In this document: one piece after another, positions 27,300-37,338 of the stretch | Layout: each line of letters starts with the position of its first letter | How positions within the stretch are numbered: the stretch's first letter is position 1 | Origin: Gottfriedia sp002574545 | GTDB taxonomy: Bacteria > Bacillota > Bacilli > Bacillales > Bacillaceae_G | Assembly: GCA_052180195.1 (NCBI GenBank) | Contig: CP197469.1 | Length of the DNA: 64,000 nt | Direction: 5' to 3' (one strand) | Position numbers and translations under genes: made by a program | Notes under the pieces: model-generated | The model's database searches: none | Seen by the model: only the letters and a program-made list of their open reading frames with translations | Told to the model about the DNA's origin: nothing

Positions 27300-28457
27300 A
27301 TGAAAATGAAGAAAATCAGCTTACTCGGAGCAACTGGATCAATCGGTATACAAACACTCGATATTATTAGAAATCAATCAAATGATTTTGAATTAGTCGC
27401 ATGTTCAGCAGGAAAAAATATTGATGAATTATATAAGATCATTTTAGAATTTAAACCAAAACTAGTTTCAGTTGCAGGTAAAGAAGAAGCTGAAAAACTG
27501 ATGAGCTTAGGTATCCATTCGGAAACGAAAGTTTTATATGGTGAAGAAGGACTAATTGAAGTTGCAGTCCAAGAAGATAGTACAATACTTGTAAACGCTG
27601 TAGTTGGAAGTGTAGGTTTAGTTCCAACGATGAAAGCAATCCAAAATGGAAAAACAATCGCACTAGCGAATAAAGAGACATTAGTAACCGCAGGTCATAT
27701 TGTAATGGCTGAAGCTAAAAAATATGGCGTCTCAATTTTACCTGTAGATAGTGAGCATTCAGCAATCTATCAATGTTTAAATGGTGAAAACCCAAGTGAA
27801 ATACATAAATTAATCATTACAGCTTCGGGCGGTAGTTTTAGAGATCGAACAAGAGATCAATTAAAAGATGTTACAATTGAGGATGCGTTAAATCATCCAA
27901 ATTGGTCGATGGGTGCAAAGATTACAATTGATTCAGCTACAATGATGAATAAAGGGTTAGAAGTGATTGAAGCTCATTGGCTATTTAATATGCCATATGA
28001 AAAAATTGATGTTGTACTTCATAGAGAAAGTGTTATTCACTCTATGATTGAATTCAATGATGGAAGTGTAATGGCACAATTAGGAACACCTGATATGAGA
28101 GTGCCGATTGCCTATGCATTGAACTATCCTTCAAGAAAACCAGTTAATAATCATAAACCATTAGATTTAATTAAATTTGGGACACTTCATTTTGAGGAGA
28201 TGGACTTTAATAGGTTTAAATGTTTGGAGTATGCTTATCATGCAGGAAAAGTTGGCGGTAGTTTACCAACTGTATTAAATGCAGCTAATGAGGAAGCGGT
28301 AGCTGCTTTTTTACAGAATAAAATATCATTCTTACAAATTGAGAATTTAATAGAAAATGCTCTTGAAAAACACAATGTAATAAGTAAGCCTTCATTAGAA
28401 GAAATTCGTAACATTGATGAACAAACAAGACAATTCGTTTCATCACTAATAAAGTAA
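27300..28457 (+). CDS. dxr: 1-deoxy-D-xylulose 5-phosphate reductoisomerase
   Basis: A 385-residue enzyme of the methylerythritol phosphate pathway, making isoprenoid precursors that UppS uses. LLGATGSIGIQTLDI binds NADPH; PVDSEHSAIYQCL and SASGGSFRD-like (TASGGSFRD) blocks form the metal and substrate site. ATG at 27300 follows AAGGAG by 4 bp; ATG at 27306 is an alternative giving 383 residues. Confidence 0.97.
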   Translation: MKMKKISLLGATGSIGIQTLDIIRNQSNDFELVACSAGKNIDELYKIILEFKPKLVSVAGKEEAEKLMSLGIHSETKVLYGEEGLIEVAVQEDSTILVNAVVGSVGLVPTMKAIQNGKTIALANKETLVTAGHIVMAEAKKYGVSILPVDSEHSAIYQCLNGENPSEIHKLIITASGGSFRDRTRDQLKDVTIEDALNHPNWSMGAKITIDSATMMNKGLEVIEAHWLFNMPYEKIDVVLHRESVIHSMIEFNDGSVMAQLGTPDMRVPIAYALNYPSRKPVNNHKPLDLIKFGTLHFEEMDFNRFKCLEYAYHAGKVGGSLPTVLNAANEEAVAAFLQNKISFLQIENLIENALEKHNVISKPSLEEIRNIDEQTRQFVSSLIK

Positions 28458-28470
28458 GGGTGGTAATTAC

Positions 28471-29727
28471 ATGAATACAGTTATAGCGTTTGTTGTCATT
28501 TTTGGCGCACTTGTATTTTTTCATGAACTTGGACATCTATATTTTGCAAAACGTGCTGGTATATTATGTAGAGAATTTGCGATCGGATTTGGTCCAAAGG
28601 TTTTCTCTTTTTATCGAAATGAAACAACATATACAATAAGATTATTGCCACTTGGTGGTTATGTTCGTTATGCTGGAGAAGATCCAGAAATGGTACAAGT
28701 AAAGCCTGGATCTCATATTGGTTTACAATTTAACCCACACGGGGAAGTTACGAAAATTGTAGTTGATCAGTTTGATCGTTTCCAAGATCTTCGTTTTGTT
28801 GAAGTTGATTCAATCGATTTAGAGCATAAGCTAGAAATCATTGGTACTGAAGAAGGAACTGAAGACATATCAAAATTCAACGTAAATGAAAAAGCGTTCA
28901 TTTATAGTGAAGGACAAGGTCATCAGATTGCTCCATATAACCGACAATTTAATAGTAAATCTGTTGGAAAAAGAGCGATTGCCATCTTTGCAGGTCCAAT
29001 GATGAATTTTGTTCTTGCCTTAGTGATTTTTATTTTATTAGGATTACTTCAAGGAACGCCAGTAAATGATGCTAAAATTGGTGAATTACTTCCAAAAGGT
29101 CCAGCACAAACTGCTGGTCTAAAAGAAGGGGACATTGTTTTATCAATTGATAATAAAGATGTTTCAAAATGGGCAGAAGTAGTTAAAATTGTTAGAGAAA
29201 GCCCTAGTAAAGAGTTAATATTTAAAGTGAAAAGAGATAATAAAGTTCTTTCGATTCCAATTACGCCAAAATCAGAAGAAATCGATCATAAAGTTAATGG
29301 TCTAATCGGTGTGTATGCACCTGTTGAAAAAAATGTTTTTTCTTCGGTTAAGTATGGAATAACTGAAACAATTGGGTGGACAAAAGAAATTGTATTAGCA
29401 GTTGGTCATTTAGTATCTGGCCAATTCTCAATCAATAATCTTTCTGGCCCAGTTGGAATTTATCAGGTAACAGATCAAGCTGCACAGTCGGGTATTTTCT
29501 ACTTAATGAAATGGGCAGCATTTTTAAGTATCAACCTTGGTATTATGAATTTATTACCATTGCCAGCTCTTGATGGAGGAAGATTAACATTTTTTGCAAT
29601 AGAAGCATTAAGAGGTCGACCAATCGATCGCCAAAAAGAAGGTGTCGTTCATTTTATAGGTTTTGCGCTTTTAATGTTATTAATGATCATCGTAACTTGG
29701 AACGATATTAAAAGATTTTTCTTATAA
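28471..29727 (+). CDS. rseP: Site-2 intramembrane metalloprotease RseP (RasP/YluC)
   Basis: A 418-residue membrane protease. The zinc-binding HELGH is at residues 18-22 in the first membrane segment; the second metal ligand is in ALDGGRLTFF near residue 365. A PDZ domain (GPAQTAGLKEGDIVLSIDN) lies between. In B. subtilis RasP cleaves anti-sigma factor RsiW and remnants of signal peptides and FtsL. It is the last gene of the uppS-cdsA-dxr cluster. Confidence 0.96.
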   Translation: MNTVIAFVVIFGALVFFHELGHLYFAKRAGILCREFAIGFGPKVFSFYRNETTYTIRLLPLGGYVRYAGEDPEMVQVKPGSHIGLQFNPHGEVTKIVVDQFDRFQDLRFVEVDSIDLEHKLEIIGTEEGTEDISKFNVNEKAFIYSEGQGHQIAPYNRQFNSKSVGKRAIAIFAGPMMNFVLALVIFILLGLLQGTPVNDAKIGELLPKGPAQTAGLKEGDIVLSIDNKDVSKWAEVVKIVRESPSKELIFKVKRDNKVLSIPITPKSEEIDHKVNGLIGVYAPVEKNVFSSVKYGITETIGWTKEIVLAVGHLVSGQFSINNLSGPVGIYQVTDQAAQSGIFYLMKWAAFLSINLGIMNLLPLPALDGGRLTFFAIEALRGRPIDRQKEGVVHFIGFALLMLLMIIVTWNDIKRFFL

Positions 29728-29772
29728 GAAGCTCTGTTTAATCTAATCGTGTAATTTCATGAATTATATTTT

Positions 29773-29857
29773 AAGAATCCGCGACTTACTTTTTTATAAA
29801 ACGGGCTTAGTGACATCTATTTGTCAATTAGCCCGTTTTAAGTGGGAGCGGATTCTT
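29773..29857. repeat. Cruciform-type inverted repeat between rseP and proS
   Basis: Two coaxial perfect stems: AAGAATCCGC 29773-29782 with GCGGATTCTT 29848-29857, and TAAAACGGGCT 29797-29807 with AGCCCGTTTTA 29830-29840; TGAC/GTCA continues the inner arm. The inner part could end rseP transcription, but no T-run follows. Not a T-box, although proS follows. Confidence 0.6.
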
Positions 29858-29946
29858 ATCTTACAATGCACTTTTGTATTGTTACATATTTTAAAAATTA
29901 ATTAAAAAGTATATAAGAATAAAAGAAAAATATGAGGTGAATCCTT

Positions 29947-31644
29947 TTGAAACAAAGTATCGTATATAGTCCAACTCTTCGTGAAGTACCTTCAGATGCA
30001 GAGATAAAAAGTCATCAATTATTATTAAGAGCTGGTTTTATTAGACAAAATGCATCTGGTATATATAGTTTTTTACCTTTAGGCAATAAAGTACTTCAAA
30101 AAGTAGCAAATATCGTCCGAGAAGAAATGAATAATGCTGGTGCGATGGAAATGTTAATGCCATCAATGCAAGCGCAAGAATTATGGGAAGAATCAGGCCG
30201 TTGGGATAATTTTGGTCCAGAACTAATGCGTTTAAGAGATCGCCATGGTAGAGGATTTGCATTAGGCGCAACACATGAAGAAGTTGTTACTTCTATTATT
30301 CGCGATGAATTAAAATCATATAAAAAATTACCGATTACACTTTACCAAATACAATCAAAATTCCGTGATGAAAAACGACCTCGTTTTGGTCTACTTCGCG
30401 GGCGTGAATTTTTAATGAAAGATGCATATTCTTTCCATGCATCACAAGAAAGCTTGGATGAAGTATATGATCGTTTATTTACGGCTTATAGCAACGTATT
30501 TACTCGTTGTGGATTGAATTTCAGAGCGGTTGTTGCTGATTCAGGAGCAATGGGTGGAAAAGATACACATGAATTCATGGTGTTATCTGACATTGGAGAA
30601 GATACAATCGCATTTTCAAATGAATCTAGCTATGCTGCAAATATTGAAATGGCACCAGTTGTGACGAATTACGAACCATCTGATGAGAAATTAGAAGAAG
30701 TTCAAAAAGTAGAAACGCCAAATCAAAAAACAATTGATGAAGTAATCGAATTCTTAAACTTACCAATTGAAAAAAGCATTAAATCAATTATTTTCAAAGC
30801 AGACGAAAGTTTTGTATTAGTACTTGCCCGTGGTGACCACGAAATAAATGATATTAAATTAAAGAATTATTTAGGTGCACATTCAGTAGAGCTAGCTTCC
30901 AAAGAAGAAGTAAAAGAACTAATGAACTGTGAAATAGGTTCATTAGGTCCAATTGGCGTAAAATCTGATTTATTAGTATTAGCCGATAACGCTATTAAAG
31001 GAATCGTAAATGGTTGCTGTGGAGCAAATGAAGAAGGCTATCACTATATTAACGTAACTGTAAATCGAGATTATAACGTAAAAGATTTCGTAGATTTAAG
31101 ATTCATTCAAGAAGGTGACTTATCACCAGACGGTAAAGGAACGATTTCATTTGCAAAAGGTATTGAAGTTGGTCATGTATTCAAATTAGGAACAAAATAT
31201 TCTGAGTCTATGAATGCAACATTCCTTGATGAAAATGGTAAATCAAATCCAATCATTATGGGATGTTATGGAATCGGTGTATCTCGTACATTAGCTGCAA
31301 TTGTAGAGCAATATCATGACGAAAAAGGTATTGTGTGGCCTAAAAACCTTGCTCCTTTTGATGTGCATGTCATTACAGTCAATACGAAGAATGAAGAGCA
31401 AGTGAATTTAGCAGACGATATTTATAAAACGTTAAAAGAAATCGGACAAGATGTATTATTAGATGACCGAAATGAACGTGTAGGTGTGAAATTCGCAGAC
31501 GCAGATCTTTTCGGAATTCCTGTACGTGTAGTTGTTGGTAAAAAAGCTGCAGAAGGAATAGTAGAACTTAAAACAAGAGATGGACAAGTTAGTAAAGAAG
31601 TAGAAATTTCTAACCTTGTGAATGAAATAAATATGTTAAAATAA
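29947..31644 (+). CDS. proS: Prolyl-tRNA synthetase (bacterial ProS type)
   Basis: A 565-residue class II synthetase. Motif 1 and 2 regions (LPLGNKVLQKV; SKFRDEKRPRFGLLRGREF) and the C-terminal anticodon-binding domain are clear. The editing (INS) domain that hydrolyses Ala-tRNA(Pro) lies at about 230-390 between motifs 2 and 3. It starts with TTG at 29947 behind GAGGTGA. No T-box leader is visible. Confidence 0.98.
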   Translation: MKQSIVYSPTLREVPSDAEIKSHQLLLRAGFIRQNASGIYSFLPLGNKVLQKVANIVREEMNNAGAMEMLMPSMQAQELWEESGRWDNFGPELMRLRDRHGRGFALGATHEEVVTSIIRDELKSYKKLPITLYQIQSKFRDEKRPRFGLLRGREFLMKDAYSFHASQESLDEVYDRLFTAYSNVFTRCGLNFRAVVADSGAMGGKDTHEFMVLSDIGEDTIAFSNESSYAANIEMAPVVTNYEPSDEKLEEVQKVETPNQKTIDEVIEFLNLPIEKSIKSIIFKADESFVLVLARGDHEINDIKLKNYLGAHSVELASKEEVKELMNCEIGSLGPIGVKSDLLVLADNAIKGIVNGCCGANEEGYHYINVTVNRDYNVKDFVDLRFIQEGDLSPDGKGTISFAKGIEVGHVFKLGTKYSESMNATFLDENGKSNPIIMGCYGIGVSRTLAAIVEQYHDEKGIVWPKNLAPFDVHVITVNTKNEEQVNLADDIYKTLKEIGQDVLLDDRNERVGVKFADADLFGIPVRVVVGKKAAEGIVELKTRDGQVSKEVEISNLVNEINMLK

Positions 31645-31688
31645 AATAAAAGTGGAAGCGACACCTTATGGGAATCGCACACAAATAA

Positions 31689-31729
31689 AAAGTACCTCTT
31701 CTTTTAGAGGTACTTTCGATTTTTTTTTA
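31689..31729 (+). terminator. Terminator between proS and polC
   Basis: Perfect 11-bp stem AAAGTACCTCT 31689-31699 with AGAGGTACTTT 31706-31716, then a T-run. A TTTACA / TATAAA pair spaced 16 bp just after it (about 31728-31755) may be the polC promoter. Confidence 0.9.
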
Positions 31730-31768
31730 CACATTTACTGAAATTTATATAAAAAGGTTGGTGAAAAA

Positions 31769-34664
31769 ATGGGACAAACTCGTCAGGAGCGGTTTCAGCT
31801 ATTATTAGATCAGCTTCAATTTCCCGAAGATATGCGAGACATGTATTTTAAAAATGGGGAAATCGTAAATCTTGAAGTAAATAAAACCGAAAAAAAATGG
31901 CAGTTTACATTTAAGATCGATAATGTTTTACCTTTTGCAACGTTCCAAGTATTTGTAACAAGTTTATTAAGAACTTTTAAACATATAGCAGATGTTTCGG
32001 TCGTTATTAATACAGAAAATCCTAATATAGATGAACAAAAAGTAGTTGATTATTGGTCATTTATGATTCAATCTGTTGAATCGAAATCCCCTATATTACA
32101 GCATATTGAATCAGCCCACCCTAAAGTTGAAAATAATAAAGTAATAATTGACTTAAATAGTCTAATTGAAGAGAATGCTTTTACAAATCGATACGTTCCT
32201 CAGTTGCAAGATTTATATCAAAAAGTAGGATTTCCTAAGTTGTTTTTTGAGAATACGATAAAAGATAATGTTGATGAAAAAACTGAGTTTCTTGAGAAAA
32301 AAGCAGAAGAAGATCGCAAGCGAGCGATGGAAGTACTTGTTGAATTAGAAAAGAAAGAGGCTGCCCAAGAAGCTGAAGGAGATGAGCCTGAGGGTCCTCT
32401 TGTTGTTGGATATTATATTAAGGAAACTGAAATTAATACGATTTCGTCTATTATTGAAGAAGAAAAACGAGTAGTTCTTCAAGGATATGTATTCGATTCT
32501 GAAATTCGTGAACTTAAGAGTGGCCGTGTTTTAATTACCTTTAAAATAACTGATTACACGAGCTCAATACTAGTTAAAATGTTCTCTAGAGATAAAGAAG
32601 ATATCCCTATGCTAAATAGAATTAAAAAAGGTATGTGGGTAAAAGTTAGAGGATCTGTTCAAAACGACACTTTTGTACGTGATTTAGTCATGATTGCAAA
32701 TGATATAAATGAAATTAATCCAGATGAACGCAAGGATGAAGCGCCAGAAGGAGAGCGTCGAATTGAGTTACATGCTCACACACATATGAGCCAAATGGAT
32801 TCAGTCGTTTCAGCAGGAGATTTAGTTAAACAAGCAAGTAAGTTTGGACATGAGGCAATTGCAATAACGGATCATGCAGTTGTTCAAGCCTTCCCTGAAG
32901 CATATGGAGCAGGTAAGAAACACGGTGTAAAAATACTATATGGCGTTGAAATAAATCTAGTAAATGATGGTGTTCCAACAGCATATAATCCATCTCATAT
33001 TTCACTAGAGGAAGCAACCTATGTTGTATTCGACGTAGAGACAACAGGTCTTTCAGCTGTTTATGATACAATCATCGAGTTAGCTGCTGTAAAAATCCAT
33101 AAAGGTGAAATCATTGATCGATTTGAGCGATTTGCAAATCCGCATCATCCACTATCAGCAACTACGATTGAATTGACGGGAATTACTGACGAAATGGTAA
33201 AAGATGCCCCAAATGTTGATGTCGTACTTCGTGAGTTTAAAGAATGGATGGGTGACGATATACTCGTAGCTCATAATGCTTCATTTGATATGGGCTTTAT
33301 CCAAATGGGCTTTAAAAAATATGAGATAGGTATTACGAATAACGGTGTAATTGATACGCTTGAGTTAGCTAGAACTTTATATCCAGATTTTAAAAACTTC
33401 CGTTTAAATACACTCTGTAAAAAATTCGATATAAACTTAACACAACACCATAGAGCGATTTACGATGCTGAGGCTACTGGCTTCTTACTTTTAAAAATGT
33501 TAAAAGACGCAGCAGAACAAGGTATGCATTATCATGACGAGCTAAATAATAACATGGGTAAAGGCGATGCTTATAAACGAGCAAGACCATCACATGCAAC
33601 TCTATTAGCTACGAATGAAACTGGACTAAAAAACTTGTTTAAAATTGTTTCATATTCTCATATACATTATCATCATCGAGTTGCAAGGGTTCCTAGATCA
33701 TTACTAGTGAAACATCGAGAAGGAATATTAGTTGGTTCTGCGTGTGATAAAGGTGAAGTTTTTGAGGCAAGTGTTCAAAAATCTCCTGAAGAAGCGGAAA
33801 AGCTAATGGAGTTTTATGACTATATTGAAGTAATGCCGCCTGAGACACTTTTACATTTAGTGGAATTAGAAATTGTTCGAAATGAACAACATTTAAGAGA
33901 AGTCATTTCAAAGCTTGTAAAAATGGCTGAAAAGGTAGAAAAAATTGTAGTTGGAACTGGTAACGTTCATCACTTACAAAAAGAAGATCAAATTTATCGA
34001 AAAATATTAGTTGGTTCTCAAGGTGGTGCAAATCCATTAAATAGACATCGATTACCAGATGTTCATTTTAGAACAACAAATGAGATGCTATCTTCATTCG
34101 CATTTTTAGGAGAAGAAAAAGCAAAGGAAATAGTCGTTACAAATACTCAAAAAATTGCAAGTTTAATTGAAGATATTAAACCAATTAAAGATGACTTATA
34201 TACTCCAAAAATCGAAGGTGCTGAAGATGAAGTTCGTAATATGAGTTATCAAATGGCAAGATCGATCTACGGAGAACAATTACCAGAAATTGTAGAAGCC
34301 CGTCTTGAAAAAGAGTTAAAAAGTATTATTGGGCATGGATTTGCTGTAATTTACTTGATTTCGCATAAACTTGTAAAAAAATCATTAGATGACGGATACC
34401 TAGTAGGTTCTAGGGGATCTGTAGGTTCATCATTAGTAGCGACAATGACAGAAATAACAGAAGTAAATCCACTTCCACCACATTATGTCTGTCCAAATTG
34501 TAAGCACTCTGAGTTTTTCAATGATGGATCAGTTGGTTCTGGATTCGATTTACCGAACAAAGATTGTCCAGAATGTGGTACTGCATATAAAAAAGATGGT
34601 CATGATATTCCTTTTGAAACCTTCCTTGGATTTAAAGGAGATAAGGTTCCGGACATAGATTTGA
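31769..34664 (+). CDS. polC: DNA polymerase III alpha subunit PolC, exon 1 (residues 1-965 plus 1 nt)
   Basis: First part of the essential replicative polymerase of Firmicutes. Domains in order: N-terminal domain, OB fold (about 215-325), PHP domain (ELHAHTHMSQMDSVV, near 330), inserted DEDDh proofreading exonuclease (VVFDVETTGLSAVYDTIIELAAV, near 420-590), continuing PHP/polymerase with a four-Cys zinc site (CPNC...CPEC, near 910-940). The exon ends just after Asp962-Ile-Asp964-Leu965, which hold two catalytic aspartates. Unspliced RNA reads only five more codons (SAPRC) and stops, giving a dead 970-residue product. Joined to exon 2 at 37339 it makes a 1,436-residue PolC (B. subtilis: 1,437). 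Confidence 0.97.
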
Positions 34665-35401
34665 GTGCGCCACGTTGCTAATTGAAAAGATTAGCCACTA
34701 GCTAAAGCTAGGAGAACTGTTAATTCGAAGTGTGGAATGAAAAGGGTAACGTCTTGAAACACACTCACTGAATCTGCGGCAAGCAAGGCACGTACTGTAA
34801 TAACGTAATTTGTTTGAAGCCCGCTAAAGCCGGCTGAAGTTTACCCTAACACTAATGGTGAGGAAAGACCTTTATTGGTTGTAAATGATAGGCCGGGTGT
34901 CTACAAAACTTCTATGGTTAGAATGGATAGAATTATCTGGACGAATCCTTGACTGACTCTTCGTGAATGTCGCTAAGTAGAAATGCTTAGAGGTCCAAAA
35001 TAGGACTTTCTAGTGTGGATGAGTAAACGTTAGGTTATGAAAATCCACATAGCTTTATAGGAGCTATTGTGCTAGACGGAGTATAGAGGAAACCTAAGGA
35101 AGTATGTATAGATAGAATTAACGGAACGTGGGAAGCTCCGAAGACTCGAGATGATTACACATTGCTTAAAAGTCGTTCTTCAAAAAGCTCTTATGAGTAT
35201 AATGAAGATTTATCGGAGTGGCATTAAAGCCGTAGTACCGTTTTCAGGAATTGCCGTTGAAAACCGAATATATCGAATAGGTTTGAGGATAAAACAATTC
35301 TGAGGGAAGGGCTTGAGTCGTCTTTTTACGAAACAAAATCCTACACAAGTCAGTATTCTCGTATGACTAAATAGAAACGAAAGCCTTTTGGAGGTGATTA
35401 G
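34665..35401 (+). ncRNA. Group II intron 5' ribozyme region (domains I-III and start of IV)
   Basis: About 737 nt without a gene between the 5' splice site and the reverse transcriptase start. It is GC-richer than neighbouring intergenic DNA and full of short complementary blocks, as expected for domain I. Domain limits would need a covariance model. Confidence 0.75.
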
Positions 35402-37228
35402 TTGGCTGACTTAATAGTTCAAAAACTAAGAAATAATGAATATTTTAATGTTCAAGAAACATTTGATACTTTATATTCTGAGAGTAAGAATGGAAGATAT
35501 TTTAAAAGGCTCTATGATTTAATCATTTCAGAAGAAAATATCCTCCTTGCTTTTAGAAATTTAAAAAGTAACACTAGATGCAAAACAAAAGGTACAAATG
35601 GTCACAATATCAAACATCTGAACAAGATGAATAAAGAAAAGCTCATTAAAATGGTTCGGAGGAAACTACACGACTACAAACCAGAATTGGTAAGACGAGT
35701 GCTAATTCCAAAGCCAAATGGTGAAAAGCGTCCTTTAGGGATTCCAACGATAGAAGATAGATTCATACAACAAATGATTTTACAGGTTTTTGAACCGATT
35801 GTTGAAGCTAAATTTCACCCATCAAGTTATGGATTTAGACCACTTCGAAATACACATGATGCACTAGCAAGATGCTATCACATGGTTAATCATAGTTATC
35901 ATCATTATGTAGTCGATATAGATATTAAAGGGTTCTTTGACAACGTAAATCACAAAAAGCTAGGAAAACAACTATGGGCTATCGGAATAAGGGATAAAAA
36001 GGTACTTTCTATTATAAGGAAAATGTTAAAGGCTGAATTTGTTGGTGAAGGTATACCCGAAAAAGGAATACCACAAGGCGGTATTTTATCACCGCTTCTT
36101 GCAAATATAGTTCTAAACGAGTTAGATTGGTGGATTTCAAATCAATGGGAAACAAAGCCAACAAGAGTGAATTATAAGCTCAAAAGGAATCGAACAGATG
36201 CTTTAAAGAAAACAAAGTTAAAGCCATGTTACATTGTTCGGTACGCCGATGACTTTAAAATCTTTACAAACTCTTATGAGAATGCCTGTAAACTCTTTGT
36301 AGCAGTAAAAAAATGGTTAAAGGAACGATTAGACTTAGAGGTGAGTCCTGAAAAGAGTAAAATCATCAATCTTCGCAAGAATGGAACGGATTTCTTAGGT
36401 GTACGCTTTCGAGCAGTTCAAAAAGGGACAGCAAAAAGGGGATATATAGTTAATTCAAAAATATCTCCGAAGTCGAAGGAAAAAGTGATAAAAGTTTATC
36501 AGCATAAACTAAGTCAAATAAGAAAAAATCCAACTCCAAATAAGATTCTTGACCTTAATGCGTTCACTTTAGGTATCCATAATTACTATAAAATTGCGAC
36601 GAGGGTATCCTCTGATTTCAATGATATTAGACATATCATACATTTTAAGATTAAAACCTTGCTGAAGCGGAACATTTTTAATCCAACTTCAGAAAACAAT
36701 GCTGTTATAGAAAAGTTCTATAACGACTTCACATACAAGAGGTTTAAAAGTAATGGGATCCTTGTCTTACCGTTTGAATCAATAAGACACCAAATACGAG
36801 GACAAAGAGAACCTGAATTTACGATTTATGACAAAGAGAACCGCCAAAGAATTCATAAAGACTTAGTATATGTGACCGCAATTGAAATTGAACATTTAAG
36901 AAAAGGGAACTACTCATCAAAATCTACTTTGTATGAAAATAATCGGATAAGTAAATATCTAGCACAAAGAGGAAAATGCTACATTTCAGGTGAAAGGCTC
37001 ATGCCGTCAAACTGTATTTGTCATCATATATTACCCACAAAAATGGGGGGAAGCGATGACTACGACAATCTGGTTATTATTAAGAAAGATTTTCATAATC
37101 TTGTTCATACAAAGAATCCGATGAAAGATCCTATTAAATTACATCATGTCAATACATTAGACACCAGAGCAATTAAGAAACTCAATAGACTACGTAAGGT
37201 TGTAGGATTCCAAGCGCTAGTTATATAA
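35402..37228 (+). CDS. ltrA: Group II intron reverse transcriptase/maturase with HNH endonuclease
   Basis: A 608-residue multifunctional protein. The reverse transcriptase domain shows LIPKPNGEKRPLGIPTIEDR (about 101-120), SSYGFRPLRNTHDA (141-154), the IPQGGILSPLLANIVLNELD block (223-242) and the active site YADD at 281-284. A maturase (X) domain follows. The last 86 residues hold a zinc-type HNH endonuclease (CYISG...C.CHHILP...GG...Y.NL..I....H..VH, from about 523). It starts with TTG at 35402 behind GGAGGTGA. It should help splicing and drive retrohoming. With all domains intact it is probably active. Confidence 0.96.
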   Translation: MADLIVQKLRNNEYFNVQETFDTLYSESKNGRYFKRLYDLIISEENILLAFRNLKSNTRCKTKGTNGHNIKHLNKMNKEKLIKMVRRKLHDYKPELVRRVLIPKPNGEKRPLGIPTIEDRFIQQMILQVFEPIVEAKFHPSSYGFRPLRNTHDALARCYHMVNHSYHHYVVDIDIKGFFDNVNHKKLGKQLWAIGIRDKKVLSIIRKMLKAEFVGEGIPEKGIPQGGILSPLLANIVLNELDWWISNQWETKPTRVNYKLKRNRTDALKKTKLKPCYIVRYADDFKIFTNSYENACKLFVAVKKWLKERLDLEVSPEKSKIINLRKNGTDFLGVRFRAVQKGTAKRGYIVNSKISPKSKEKVIKVYQHKLSQIRKNPTPNKILDLNAFTLGIHNYYKIATRVSSDFNDIRHIIHFKIKTLLKRNIFNPTSENNAVIEKFYNDFTYKRFKSNGILVLPFESIRHQIRGQREPEFTIYDKENRQRIHKDLVYVTAIEIEHLRKGNYSSKSTLYENNRISKYLAQRGKCYISGERLMPSNCICHHILPTKMGGSDDYDNLVIIKKDFHNLVHTKNPMKDPIKLHHVNTLDTRAIKKLNRLRKVVGFQALVI

Positions 37229-37252
37229 ATCTTCGTAAATATAAAGACGATG

Positions 37253-37291
37253 GAGCGCCGTATGACTCCGAAAGGGTCACGTACGGTGTGG
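37253..37291 (+). ncRNA. Group II intron domain V (catalytic hairpin)
   Basis: The hairpin contains the AGC catalytic triad at 37254-37256, a lower stem CCGTA/TACGG, a 2-nt bulge (CG) on the 3' side, an upper stem TGAC/GTCA plus CC/GG and a GAAA tetraloop at 37270-37273. This matches the canonical domain V layout. Confidence 0.93.
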
Positions 37292-37338
37292 GACAGGGGA
37301 AAAGCTGGAGATTACTTCAAAGGCTTACCTATTGTCAT
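37291..37338 (+). ncRNA. Group II intron domain VI with branch-point A and 3' splice site
   Basis: GACAGGGG after domain V pairs with CCT-A-TTGTC near the 3' end, leaving A37331 unpaired 7 nt before the last intron base. The branch A is normally 7 or 8 nt from the 3' splice site. Confidence 0.85.

Larger units (their letters stand above)
34665..37338 (+). mobile_element. Group II intron inserted in polC, sense orientation
   Basis: The 2,674-bp insertion begins with GTGCG and ends with AT, the group II boundary rule (GUGYG...AY). Removing it restores the reading frame exactly: GAT TTG A + AT TTT AGT gives Asp-Leu-Asn-Phe-Ser, matching the invariant PolC sequence. Parts seen: a structured 5' region (domains I-III, 34665 to about 35390), the intron-encoded reverse transcriptase in domain IV, domain V at 37253-37291 and domain VI with a bulged A at 37331, 7 nt from the 3' end. 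I could not assign the exon-binding sites with confidence. Confidence 0.96.

Noticed and set aside
29728..29946. T-box before proS
   Set aside because: The gap has a regular cruciform but none of the T-box conserved blocks.
34700..35380. Exon-binding sites EBS1/EBS2 of the group II intron
   Set aside because: Several short stretches could pair with the last bases of exon 1, but none was clearly better than chance by eye, so I did not assign them.
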